A stretch of 64,000 nucleotides of DNA from Candidatus Dependentiae bacterium Noda2021 (lineage in GTDB: Bacteria > Babelota > Babeliae > Babelales > Vermiphilaceae). This document shows, piece after piece, positions 50,936 to 60,528 of the stretch (the stretch's first letter is position 1; every line of letters begins with the position of its first letter). A program made the position numbers and the translations under genes. The DNA lies in the NCBI GenBank assembly GCA_020886235.1, contig AP025250.1, forward strand, positions 1,158,285 through 1,222,284, read 5' to 3'. The notes beneath the pieces are model-generated. The model had not been told where the DNA came from and made no database searches. It was given only the letters and a program-made list of their open reading frames with translations.

Positions 50936-51379
50936 TTATTGGTTGTTATACCGGCCTTTTATTTTATTTTTTTTACGTTTTTCGGCCAATATGATGCTCA
51001 TGGGTGATGCAATGCTGAGTATTGACTGATCAGTCGTTCCCACGATCACTGCATTTACTAATTGCTTTTGGTTATTACTTGTGCGGGTTTCAACCATTGC
51101 ATAGGCCGGAAAAAAGACATAGTTATCATTTTTGATATCGTCCATTTCTCTGTTGGCTATTAAAGATAAATTGCCTTTTTCTTCGATCTGTCCGTTTTCA
51201 TAGCGCAAAAGAAGGGTAGTAGAAAGGGTAGACATGCCCATTAATAATCGTGCGCGATCAATGTGCTCAATTAGCGTTGCCGTGTGGCCCTCAATGGTTA
51301 TAACTTTTTTAGGCGTATATTCCATTGCAAGAGTAAAACAGCTTTGTGCAACTACAGCAAAAAGTAGCAATATTTTCAT
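50936..51379 (-). CDS. exported protein within the metal ABC operon
   Basis: A 147-residue protein with a signal peptide ending FTLA then Met19-Glu20. The mature part has TIEGHTATLIEHIDRARLLMG, beta-rich LLLRYENGQIEEKGNLSLI and a basic C-terminus (KRKKNKIKGRYNN). It lies between the binding protein and the ATPase of the metal transporter, so it may be an accessory factor, such as a metal-binding or membrane adaptor. It has one His-x-Ala and no clear metal site. AAGGTGG supports the start at 51379. Function unknown. Confidence 0.55.
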   Translation of the reverse strand: MKILLLFAVVAQSCFTLAMEYTPKKVITIEGHTATLIEHIDRARLLMGMSTLSTTLLLRYENGQIEEKGNLSLIANREMDDIKNDNYVFFPAYAMVETRTSNNQKQLVNAVIVGTTDQSILSIASPMSIILAEKRKKNKIKGRYNNQ

Positions 51380-51396
51380 ACTCATACCACCTTAAC

Positions 51397-52319
51397 TTAT
51401 TTAAGTGTCTGGCTTATTGTGTGCACATTGTACTCTATCATAGACACATAGCTATCTGCATTACTTTGTTTATCTCCTAATGCATCAGAATAGAGCTCAG
51501 GTCCAATTGCAACGTGCCATCCCTGTGATTGAGCGCCATGCTGCACTGCTTGTATATTACGGGGTGAAATGGAAGACTCAACAAAAAGAGCCTTTATTTT
51601 ATTGTTTGTTATAAACTCCACTAATTGTTGTATATCACGAGTGCCCGCTTCAGAGTCGGTGCTTACTCCTTGCAGACCCAGAACTTCAATGCCATATCGT
51701 TTTCCAAAATAACTAAAGGCATCATGAGCAGTTATGAGAACACGTTGTTGGGGGGGATTTCATTAATGAGTTCAAATATTGATGTGTCTAAGTGTTCAAG
51801 GCGCGTGCTATAGGTGTGTGCATTAGTTTCATAACGTTCTTTATATGCGTTATCCACATCGATAAGCGCGTCAGCAATAGTTGATGTAACCCTGCGCCAC
51901 AATGAAACATCATGCCACACATGAGGATCGTAAATACCCGCGACTTCACTTTCGATTAATAGTTCTTTAGGGAGTGACTCGCAAACACCAACGCTTGTTG
52001 TGTATTGATTCATTTGCTCAAGAACATGTACCATTTTTCCTTCAAGGTGCAACCCGTGATACAAAATCAGATCTGCTTGCGCCAGGGCATGAACATCATG
52101 CTCTGTGGCATGGTATGTGTGTGGATCAACACCTGGTCCCATTAGACTTACGACTTGCCAATCTTCGCCTGCTATGTGTTGTGCGGTATCGGCAAGGATG
52201 CTGGTTGTGCAGACCATTTTTTTCTTGTTTGTTTGAAGCTGAACGTGTGAGTAGTTATTAAGTAGATAAAAACATATGAGTACATTGATACAAATAAGAA
52301 AAGCTATTATTTTTTTCAT
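51397..52319 (-). pseudogene. metal ABC substrate-binding protein (TroA/ZnuA-like), one frameshift
   Basis: A periplasmic metal-binding protein split by a -1 shift at the G7 run 51750-51756. With one added C on its strand it reads EIPPQQRVLITAHDAFSYFG, giving 307 residues. N-terminal part: VDPHTYHATEHDVHAL and IYDPHVWHD contain the metal-ligand His residues. C-terminal part: VSTDSEAGTRDIQQL and ALFVESSISP are typical of TroA/MntC-type proteins. An N-terminal hydrophobic segment serves as signal or anchor. The order binding protein, accessory, ATPase, two permeases, gpmI matches a Tro-type operon. Mn or Zn is likely. Confidence 0.85.
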
Positions 52320-52399
52320 TGATCAAACATTGGTTTTAAGGCTGATAATGATATAAATGTACTCTTTTCAAGCAGTTAGGACAAATCTTCTTAGAAAAT

Positions 52400-52430
52400 A
52401 AGCCGGTGGCTCATGACTATAAGCCACCTT
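52400..52430 (-). terminator. hairpin after 52441-52791
   Basis: GGTGGCT (52405-52411) pairs with AGCCACC (52422-52428). On the minus strand it is followed by GGCTTATTTT. A moderate terminator. Confidence 0.5.
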
Positions 52431-52440
52431 ACAATAAGTA

Positions 52441-52791
52441 TTATCGGCTTATCGTGTGAAACCAGGTTGCAAGCATAATACTCAAAACCCATAATTTAAA
52501 AACTTGTTGAGTTGTGGAATTGTTGGCATTTGATGCTGTTGCCTGTGAAGCGGGTTTGCTATCACACCACTTAGAATCAATCATACTGTTTTTTGCAGCT
52601 ACGGGTTGAACTGATTTTGCTTCAGTTGCGGTAGCGCGGCTTTCTGTTTTTTCTTGTAAAAATTCTTCGCGCTCAGCAAAAAATTTATTAAGAAAGGCTG
52701 GATTATCATCTAATGAATCCATGGTATGTGTCTTAAATGCTGACACACTTATGATGGTAAACAATGCAAGTAAGAGTATATTTTTTTTCAT
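52441..52791 (-). CDS. small exported membrane protein, unknown function
   Basis: A 116-residue protein with a signal peptide ending FKTHT then Met24-Asp25. A charged helix (NKFFAEREEFLQEKTESR) is followed by a Ser/Ala/Thr-rich linker and a C-terminal hydrophobic segment (FKLWVLSIMLATWFH). Layout recalls 39555-39884. It sits between the metal operon (upstream of its binding protein on the same strand) and uvrC (opposite strand). A terminator-like hairpin follows. Function unknown. Confidence 0.55.
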   Translation of the reverse strand: MKKNILLLALFTIISVSAFKTHTMDSLDDNPAFLNKFFAEREEFLQEKTESRATATEAKSVQPVAAKNSMIDSKWCDSKPASQATASNANNSTTQQVFKLWVLSIMLATWFHTISR

Positions 52792-53055
52792 TGAGAGCCT
52801 TTATTTTGAGTGGTTACATTTTAATGCCTAAAAAGTTTAACAACAAAAAAATGATTTACAAACTTCTCAAATAGAATGAATTTTGCTTGGCACTATGATG
52901 TGAAATTTGGTGTAAAAAAATGGATAAAAATTCATTAAATGGGCCCGTTTGTTCTTATTATTCATATTGTTTAGTGTGAAGTTAAAACACCGGATAGAAC
53001 TTAATTTTTTTTGACAAGTGTGGTAAGCTATATTGATTAAATAAATGGTGATCTT

Positions 53056-54367
53056 ATGTCTAAAGAACTTACTCTTAAAATGCTTCCTAAAAAGTCTGGT
53101 GTGTATCTCTTTAAAGATGCGCAGGGCGTTGTTATTTATATAGGCAAAGCTATTTCTATTAGAGATCGCGTGAGTCAATATTTTCATAATCGCCATAAAG
53201 ATTGGAAGGTAGATGCATTACTTGCAGAGCATGTAGCCGTTGATCACATAGAAACTAAAAACGAGACCGAAGCATTATTGCTTGAGGCTCAGCTTATAAG
53301 TAAATATAAGCCAAAATACAACGTGCTTCTCAAAGAGGGTCAGCCCTTTTTGTATCTTATGTTTAGCAAAGATGCCATTCCCACAATCTCTATTGTTCGC
53401 CAAAAAAAAGATAAGGGTACGTATTTTGGCCCCTTCATGCACAAAAAAGATGCTCGGGCCGTTTACCGCTTTTTGATGCAGACCTTTAGGCTTAACTTAT
53501 GCAATAAAAAAATTGAAAATGGATGCCTTGATTTTCATCTTGGGCTCTGTGCAGGAAGTTGTAAGAGTTCATTTGATATTGCTGATTACATGTTTCGTAT
53601 GCATTTAGCTATGGAAGCGTTGCGCGGAAACCATGAAATTTTCCTCAACATGGTAAAAAAGCGTATTAGTGAATATAACAAGCAATTTGCCTTTGAAAAA
53701 TCCCGTCGCTTACAAGAATATTTACAGAATTTAGATACCATTTTTGAAACCATTCGCACACGCTACAGCGAAGACAAATACAAAGATGATATTTTTGTAG
53801 TGACCACACCAGCGCCTCAAGAGGCAAGCGGTGTAACCCCCAAGAAGTTGCACAATTTCTAGGGTAGAAAAACCTATTTATACGATTGACTGCTTTGATA
53901 TATCCCATTTTCAAAGTAGTTATTTAGTAGGATCTTGTATTAGGTTCACGAACGGTAAGCCGGATAAAAATATGTTCCGTCGTTTTAAGATACAAACTCT
54001 TATTGAGCAAAATGATTATGCCGCGTTGCAAGAAATTGTAAGCCGTAGATACAAAGATCCCACACAATTGCCTGATCTAGTCTTAATAGATGGTGGCAAA
54101 GGTCAACTAAATGCAGTAAGAGCTATTCTTCCTAATGCATTGTGTATTAGTCTTGCAAAAAGAGAAGAGACTATTTTTGGTGCGCAGTATCCTGAGGGTA
54201 AAAAGCTTGATCTGCATAACCAAGTGGATAGACTTTTAATAGCTTTACGAGATTATGCACACCATTTTGCCGTGAGCTATCATCGCTTGCGTCGCAAGAA
54301 GGGTTTAGAGGGACCAGACAATGAAACTCGATCAATTTACAACAGCAAGTCAAGAACTGATCAATAA
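53056..54367 (+). pseudogene. uvrC: excinuclease UvrC, two frameshifts
   Basis: UvrC makes the dual incisions of nucleotide excision repair. The first frame (53056-53862) has the GIY-YIG nuclease (SGVYLFKDAQGVVIYIGKA) and GTYFGPFMHKKDARAVYRF. Two -1 shifts follow, at the C5 run 53837-53841 and the G3 run 53862-53864. Repairing both restores TPQEVAQFLGVEKPIYTIDCF, then DISHFQSSYLVGS, LVLIDGGKGQLNAV and DYAHHFAVSYHR, the RNase H-like site. The whole is 437 residues; the C-terminal tandem helix-hairpin-helix of standard UvrC (about 600 residues) is missing. The end overlaps clpB by 47 bases. Likely functional with sequencing errors. Confidence 0.88.
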
Positions 54368-56882
54368 AGCCATACAGCTGGCAACAGAAAAAAAGAATCC
54401 GGTATTATTGCCGCTCCATTTACTAGCAGCAGGCGTAACGGATGATTTTTGCACCTCATTATTTTTGCGCTTAGAAGTACCCATTGTTCAATTACAACAA
54501 GAGGTTGAGCGAGAACTAAAAAAATTACCGGTTGTGCAGGGTGGAAGCTTAGCAGCAGACCAAGCTTTCGAGCAATTTATTAAATCCTGCCAAGAAGAAG
54601 CGCATGCTTTGGGCGATGACTACATTAGCCTTGAAGTCTTTATGCTCGTATGGGCTCAAACTACTCAGTTGCCTGATGGCATAAAAGATTTATTTTTGCG
54701 TAGTCGGTTTACCAAAGATCGCATACTCAAGACCATGCAAGAGCTAAGAAAGGGCAAAACCGTGAAAACACAAAACGCAGAAAAACAATATCAAATACTT
54801 GAAAAATATTGCATAAACATAACTAAACTGGCACAAGAAGGTAAGCTTGATCCGGTCATTGGGCGACATGAAGAAATTAGACGTGTCATACAAATATTAT
54901 CACGTCGCACCAAAAATAATCCCGTGCTTATTGGTGAACCGGGGGTTGGTAAAACGGCAATTGTTGAGGGAATTGCACAACGTATTATCAACAATGATGT
55001 GCCCGGTAGTTTGCGGCATAAACAAATTTACTCCTTAGATCTGGGGCTTTTAATTGCCGGTGCCAAATACCAAGGTGAATTTGAAGAACGCCTCAAGGGT
55101 ATTTTAAAAGAAATTGAAGAAGGTAAAGACGACATTATCTTATTCATTGATGAATTGCACATGCTGGTTGGTGCCGGTTCATCAGGTGGGGGAATGGATG
55201 CATCAAATCTTCTTAAACCTGCACTAGCAAGGGGCACCCTGCATTGTATCGGCGCTACAACCCTTAAAGAATATAAAAAATATGTCGAAAAAGATGCGGC
55301 ACTTGAGCGTCGTTTTCAAAAAGTACTTGTTGAAGAGCCTTCAGTTGAAGATGCTATTTCTATATTGCGCGGCCTTAAAGAGAGGTACGAGTTGCACCAT
55401 GGAATACGTATAAAAGATTTAGCACTTGTTGAAGCGGTGCTTCTTTCATCAAAGCATATTCCCGATCGCTTCTTGCCTGACAAGGCTATTGATTTGGTTG
55501 ACGAAGCAGCCTCTATGGTAAAGATGTCTATTGATTCACAGCCAGAAGAGCTTGATCGCTTAGAGCGCAGAATGCGTCAGCTTGAAATTGAAAAAGTTGC
55601 ATTAGGTAAAGAAAAAGAAGACAAAACCGCAAAATTGCGTCTTGAAGATATCAATAAAGAGCTTGCAAACATAAAAGAACAGCACGCAACCTTGCTCTCT
55701 CAATGGAAGGCAGAAAAAGAGCCATTAACGCGTATTAATAAACTTAAAGAAGAAATCGATTTGCTCAATGTTCGCTTTCAAATGGCTGAGCGTGAAGGTG
55801 ATTATGCAAAAGCATCTGAAATCAAATATGGCAAGCTTGCAAAACTTCAAAGCGAATTAGAAAAAGAACAAGAAAAAATTAAAAATATGGACACTCAGCT
55901 GGTAAAACAACAAGTTGATGAGCACGATATTGCTGCAGTGTTATCACGCTGGACTAAAATTCCTTTAGAAAAGTTACAAACAAAAGAATCTGAAAAATTA
56001 CTCACCATGGCAGATACTATGCACAAACGAGTAGTTGGCCAAGATGAGGCTATTGATCGTATTTCCTATGCGGTACAGATGCATCGGACAGGATTGTCCG
56101 AGCCTAACAGGCCTATAGGATCGTTCTTGTTCTTAGGGCCAACGGGTGTAGGAAAAACTGAGGTTGCCAAAACACTTGCAGATTTCTTGTTTAATGACCC
56201 GCGAAAAATGATCCGCATTGATATGTCAGAGTATATGGAAAAGCATGCGGTTGCCCGTTTGATAGGTTCTCCTCCTGGTTATGTTGGATACGAAGAAGGT
56301 GGCCAATTAACAGAAGCAGTTAGACGTAATCCGTACAGTGTTGTTCTGTTTGATGAAATAGAAAAAGCACATCCTGATGTATTTAATATATTTCTGCAGA
56401 TTCTTGATGAAGGACATTTGACTGATAGCCAAGGAAGAACCGTATCGTTTAAAAATTGCATAATCATTATGACCTCAAATATTGGTGCTGAAATAATACT
56501 CAAGGCCGATGAATTAGATGAAAAGGTTAAAACTGAAGTTGAAAAAATTGTGCACCGCACTTTTAGACCAGAGTTTCTTAATCGTTTGGATGCGATTATT
56601 TTCTTCAAGCGGTTAACGCAAGAAGATGTAGCTCAGATTGCCAATATTCAGCTTAAAGAAGTTACCAATCGCTTGAAAGAACGTAACATCGATCTAACGG
56701 TTGAACCAGATGTGGTGAATTATTTAGCTCAAGAAGGATATGAGCCGGAGTTTGGAGCACGCCCATTAAAACGAGTTATTCAAAATAACATTCTTGTACC
56801 GATTGCACAGTATTTGCTCAAAAAAGATGCCAAACAATTGTGGGTTAAAATGAAAAACGGCGTTCCGGTAATTGAGGGATAG
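54321..56882 (+). CDS. clpB: ATP-dependent disaggregase ClpB
   Basis: ClpB rescues aggregated proteins with DnaK. The 853 residues contain the N-terminal domain ([20 protein letters not shown]), the first AAA domain with [18 protein letters not shown] and LFIDELHML, the middle coiled-coil (about 405-520, heptad-rich, e.g. [15 protein letters not shown]) that marks ClpB rather than ClpA or ClpX, and the second AAA domain with [19 protein letters not shown] and [14 protein letters not shown]. No ClpP-binding loop (IGF/L) is evident. The start overlaps the uvrC end by 47 bases. No HrcA or heat-shock operator was recognised. Confidence 0.96.
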   Translation: MKLDQFTTASQELINKAIQLATEKKNPVLLPLHLLAAGVTDDFCTSLFLRLEVPIVQLQQEVERELKKLPVVQGGSLAADQAFEQFIKSCQEEAHALGDDYISLEVFMLVWAQTTQLPDGIKDLFLRSRFTKDRILKTMQELRKGKTVKTQNAEKQYQILEKYCINITKLAQEGKLDPVIGRHEEIRRVIQILSRRTKNNPVLIGEPGVGKTAIVEGIAQRIINNDVPGSLRHKQIYSLDLGLLIAGAKYQGEFEERLKGILKEIEEGKDDIILFIDELHMLVGAGSSGGGMDASNLLKPALARGTLHCIGATTLKEYKKYVEKDAALERRFQKVLVEEPSVEDAISILRGLKERYELHHGIRIKDLALVEAVLLSSKHIPDRFLPDKAIDLVDEAASMVKMSIDSQPEELDRLERRMRQLEIEKVALGKEKEDKTAKLRLEDINKELANIKEQHATLLSQWKAEKEPLTRINKLKEEIDLLNVRFQMAEREGDYAKASEIKYGKLAKLQSELEKEQEKIKNMDTQLVKQQVDEHDIAAVLSRWTKIPLEKLQTKESEKLLTMADTMHKRVVGQDEAIDRISYAVQMHRTGLSEPNRPIGSFLFLGPTGVGKTEVAKTLADFLFNDPRKMIRIDMSEYMEKHAVARLIGSPPGYVGYEEGGQLTEAVRRNPYSVVLFDEIEKAHPDVFNIFLQILDEGHLTDSQGRTVSFKNCIIIMTSNIGAEIILKADELDEKVKTEVEKIVHRTFRPEFLNRLDAIIFFKRLTQEDVAQIANIQLKEVTNRLKERNIDLTVEPDVVNYLAQEGYEPEFGARPLKRVIQNNILVPIAQYLLKKDAKQLWVKMKNGVPVIEG

Positions 56883-56985
56883 TTGCAGATTATATAATTT
56901 AGGGTAAGGTATTATTTCTACCGGTCACAAAAAATGAGATAGTTGTGATGCAAAAATAACCATTTTTGTCTTAAAGGACCATCTC

Positions 56986-58701
56986 ATGCAAAAAGTATTT
57001 TTGTTAACAAGTATACTTTTAGGCAGCGTAGTAAGTAATACCTTTCCTATGGATATTGATTTGGCTGATAACACCATTGCCCATTTCAACTCGCCCAGCG
57101 TTGAAGCACTCCGTCGAGAATCAAAAGTTTTTCAAGCATTGGAAGAAGACGTTTCGGGTGAAACTAATTTACCTCTCAAAAGTGTCACGCAAAAGGGCAT
57201 ACAACGGCTTCGTTCATTTTTATCAATAACTAAATCATTTTTAAAAGAAAAAAAATCTAACACTAAGCTCGTCAAAAAACAGGTTAAAGAAAAGTCAGCG
57301 GCCCATGATCTGCCCACGGTAGCTGAAGATTTACAGCTCTTTGATTATCTTGGTATGGAGCGTTACTCACTCCCTTCACTCAAAGTTGCAGGTCAGAAAT
57401 TAGCTCAAGAAGATGCCTGGAGATTGTATCTTGATAATCCTGCTCAATTTGATGATCTTATTGACACCCCTACCAATGACGAGTTAAAAAAAGAATTTTA
57501 TCAAAATATTCAATTGCCTCGCTTGTATAGTTCTGTTGAGGTTGATAAAAAAATAATAAAAACAAAAAAACATCCTTATTTGAAAAAAATTGCACTCACT
57601 GAAGATGCGCAAACTATATTTGCAATCGATCAAAACAATCTTTTGGCATGGAATGCACAATCGGGTAAAAAAATAAGTAAAATAGCGTTTGGCGATACTA
57701 TAACGGATATGGCGGTGTGTCGCGGTAGCAATGAAGTGATACTGGGTACTGCCAATGGTCAAGTGCTCCTGTGCAATGCAATTGCAAAAAACACTATTCA
57801 GCGCGCAGCGCACAATGAGCCCGTTAGCTTCGTAACATCAGCTCCTAACAACGTTTATTTTGCAACAGCAGCACATAATGGAGAAGTTAAAATTTGGTCC
57901 CGCTCAGGCGACTGTCTGCATACGTTGAGCAATCATCAAGCTCCCGTAACTGCCTTGACATTTAGTGCCGATGGTATGCTCTTAGCAACCGGATCTGAAG
58001 ATTGCGCGGTACATGTTTTTAATATAGCAACCGGGAAGACTGAAAAAAGAATTACGGACTATACAGAGCCTATTACCAAACTTCAGTTCAGCGCGCATGG
58101 AAATCTCCTGCTTACCGCGTCCGATCGTCAAGGAAAAATTATGGTAACTCCTGTGCATGAGGAAGGGGCAAATGTTGCCTTGCAGAGCAGCGAGCGCTTA
58201 GCTTTGACTTTGGGGAGTAATGATTTACGTACTCTTGTTATTGACGATACCAAATCTTGTAATCTCTTGAAAATTGATAGCAACCAACAGGAAAAACAGT
58301 TAAAAATAACACAACCTGATACGGCAGCATTTACCGATGATGAAAATAACGTTTTATTTGGATCACGCGTTGATGACTTGATGCATATCATTGATACCAG
58401 CAATGGTAAACGTTTAAAAACATTTGAAGGCGGCCAAGTAGTACACATCCGTAACAATAAAGCCTTGGTTAAACATATTAATGGCGATATTGGATTATAT
58501 TCTTTGCAGCCATTGTTGCACGCACAAGAATTGGTTAAAGCATTAGATTTAAAACAGCAATTTGTGGTTGGCCACCTGAATAATGCTGAGCGACCAACGA
58601 CGCTGCCAAAAAAAAGTGTAATTTATCCAATTTTCAAAGAATTACCAAAACCAGTACAAAAGCTATTAGTGCATAACAAAAAAGTGTTATTAAAAAAATA
58701 A
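56986..58701 (+). CDS. exported WD40 beta-propeller protein
   Basis: A 571-residue protein with a signal peptide ending TFP then Met22-Asp23. Residues 75-110 are basic (FLKEKKSNTKLVKKQVKEK). From about 200 to 520 a series of WD40-like repeats is visible: IFAIDQNNLLAWNAQSGK, VKIWSRSGDCLHTLSNHQ, LTFSADGMLLATGSEDCAV and LQFSAHGNLLLTASDRQGK. The C-terminus has LPKPVQKLLVHNKK. WD40 proteins are scaffolds and are common among eukaryote-like genes of intracellular bacteria. It probably shares ancestry with the next gene. Location periplasmic or secreted. Confidence 0.75.
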   Translation: MQKVFLLTSILLGSVVSNTFPMDIDLADNTIAHFNSPSVEALRRESKVFQALEEDVSGETNLPLKSVTQKGIQRLRSFLSITKSFLKEKKSNTKLVKKQVKEKSAAHDLPTVAEDLQLFDYLGMERYSLPSLKVAGQKLAQEDAWRLYLDNPAQFDDLIDTPTNDELKKEFYQNIQLPRLYSSVEVDKKIIKTKKHPYLKKIALTEDAQTIFAIDQNNLLAWNAQSGKKISKIAFGDTITDMAVCRGSNEVILGTANGQVLLCNAIAKNTIQRAAHNEPVSFVTSAPNNVYFATAAHNGEVKIWSRSGDCLHTLSNHQAPVTALTFSADGMLLATGSEDCAVHVFNIATGKTEKRITDYTEPITKLQFSAHGNLLLTASDRQGKIMVTPVHEEGANVALQSSERLALTLGSNDLRTLVIDDTKSCNLLKIDSNQQEKQLKITQPDTAAFTDDENNVLFGSRVDDLMHIIDTSNGKRLKTFEGGQVVHIRNNKALVKHINGDIGLYSLQPLLHAQELVKALDLKQQFVVGHLNNAERPTTLPKKSVIYPIFKELPKPVQKLLVHNKKVLLKK

Positions 58702-58788
58702 GTTACAACGCTTTATCTTTAAATAGTTCCACTCATATTTTGGATAAAGTAGGAGAGCATAGCACTAATGGATTAAAAGGAGAGTGGG

Positions 58789-60525
58789 GTGATTCAACTA
58801 CGACTTGCACTCATCGTATTGTTTTACGCATGTTGTGCGCGAGGTTCTCTTAAGTTACAAGAGAAAACACTACCATTAAAAAAATCTCTGTTGGAGTTAT
58901 TTACTTCACAATGCTCGGTTATCCAATCACTGCATGATTTTTGTGCGGTTAAAGAGCTTGATCTTTCAAAGCTCACCGAGTATGAATTTAAGCTATTCAG
59001 AGAATATTTATTATATTGCCAGCGATTAGATCAGAAGTTATTAACTCCTGGTTATAAGAAAAATTTTTTAAAATTATTGATGTCGAACCGCAAAAATTTT
59101 GCAACGTTAGCTTTGTGTTGTGATTTTTACGGAGTCCGTCGCGTACCTAAAGAGCTTTCATATTGCCTTGAAAAGCAATTTAAAAGCCAAACTCATTGGC
59201 AAGAATGGGTAGAAGGTAAGAAATCTCCTTTATTTTTGAAATTACCACCGCTGTTATTGTGTTCACTCGTAGTTCAATTACATCAAAAACTATGTTTAAA
59301 ATTGCGGCAATCGATCACGTTTTCAACCCGAAATATAACATTTTCATCACTGTATGATAAAGATTATCAACGAGCGCAATTTAGTCCCTCGGGTAATCTA
59401 CTGGCCTTACAACATCTATCTACCGTGCTCATTTACGAAAAAGGTAAATTTCAGCTGCATTTTACCATGCCTAATGTGGTCAGAAGTATGATGTTTTTTG
59501 ATGAAAACAATCTTGCGGTGGGAACTAGTGATGGCTGCGTGTGCATGATTGAAACAGATTCCCGGACCGATGCATATGATTTAATTGCGCGACACCATGA
59601 ACCCATTGATGTTTTTGCAAAATGTTCTTCAGATCAATCGTTGTTAATAGGTTCTCGTACCATGTTTACTAAGTATGGCCGCAACGCCATCATATGGTCG
59701 ATACGACATCATCCTGCCGATTTAGTAAAGCTTGTTTTTAACACCAAAGGAACCGTATTTGCATCGGGTGATAGATTGGGAAATGTAATAACGTGGGATT
59801 CATCCACGGGCGAAGTTAAAAAAAAATTGCATCAATTTCCTACTGCGGTGTGTCATCTTTCCTATGCCAATTCAGACGTGTTGTACGCAGTGGCACTATC
59901 GGGTGACCAGCCCATGTTATGGGTTGAAAATTATGCTCATCAAAAGCCAACTATTCTAGAACCAAAATCATACACTAAAACGAATATTTCTTTTTTTGAA
60001 AAGCTTATCCAGGTTAATGATCCTCACAGCTTTAAAATTATAGAAGATACACAAAATCCTAGAAACAGTATGCTCTTTTTAGAGCCGGATGAAATTAATT
60101 GCTGTAGTTTGGTCAGTTATAATGCGACGGACAAAGTGCTGGCGTTTGATCCAGCTCAAAAAAAATTATTAGTTAAAAAATTATTTAATACGCAAACTGT
60201 TCATCGCTTGTGTGTTTATGATCTTGCAGAACTTATTCAGCAATCAAAAGCATATGAGACTCTGACTGCAAAACAGTTATTTTTTTTATATCATGCTACA
60301 CATGCTAATGATGCATTAGTGTGCAATGATCGTCTTGCAAAATGCTATTACTCACTACCAGGGCATATAAAAAAAGATCTTGAAAAATCATCAATCGCTA
60401 TCAAGATACCAAAAGCGCTCAGTATTAAATATACGTTGCCAAAAAAAATACGTAGTTGTTTCACGGCGCTTGCCACATTATTTAAACAAGAATGGCCTGA
60501 TTTGCGCTTTGAAAACATGCAGTAA
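58789..60525 (+). CDS. exported WD40-like propeller protein
   Basis: A 578-residue protein starting with GTG behind AAAGGAGAG. The signal peptide ends CCARG. Residues 60-170 are helical (FKLLFREYLLYCQRLDQKL style). From about 190 a WD40-like propeller follows: RAQFSPSGNLLALQHLSTVLI, FFDENNLAVGTSDGCVCMI, VKLVFNTKGTVFASGDRLG and NVITWDSSTGEVKKKL. The C-terminal domain has NDALVCNDRLAKCYYSLPG and a helical end. It is 87 bases after 56986-58701 and likely a diverged paralog. Function unknown; a protein-binding role is likely. Confidence 0.7.
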   Translation: MIQLRLALIVLFYACCARGSLKLQEKTLPLKKSLLELFTSQCSVIQSLHDFCAVKELDLSKLTEYEFKLFREYLLYCQRLDQKLLTPGYKKNFLKLLMSNRKNFATLALCCDFYGVRRVPKELSYCLEKQFKSQTHWQEWVEGKKSPLFLKLPPLLLCSLVVQLHQKLCLKLRQSITFSTRNITFSSLYDKDYQRAQFSPSGNLLALQHLSTVLIYEKGKFQLHFTMPNVVRSMMFFDENNLAVGTSDGCVCMIETDSRTDAYDLIARHHEPIDVFAKCSSDQSLLIGSRTMFTKYGRNAIIWSIRHHPADLVKLVFNTKGTVFASGDRLGNVITWDSSTGEVKKKLHQFPTAVCHLSYANSDVLYAVALSGDQPMLWVENYAHQKPTILEPKSYTKTNISFFEKLIQVNDPHSFKIIEDTQNPRNSMLFLEPDEINCCSLVSYNATDKVLAFDPAQKKLLVKKLFNTQTVHRLCVYDLAELIQQSKAYETLTAKQLFFLYHATHANDALVCNDRLAKCYYSLPGHIKKDLEKSSIAIKIPKALSIKYTLPKKIRSCFTALATLFKQEWPDLRFENMQ

Positions 60526-60528
60526 TTG

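Noticed and set aside
51397..51621. Independent small gene downstream of the metal-binding protein
   Set aside because: It is the C-terminal end of the same TroA/ZnuA-like protein after a -1 shift.
53012..53045. uvrC promoter
   Set aside because: TTGACA is present, but no good -10 lies at 16-18 bases; not listed as a feature.
53972..54367. Separate gene for the UvrC C-terminal part
   Set aside because: It begins in the middle of a conserved UvrC domain; the missing residues are found in the preceding frames after two single-base repairs.
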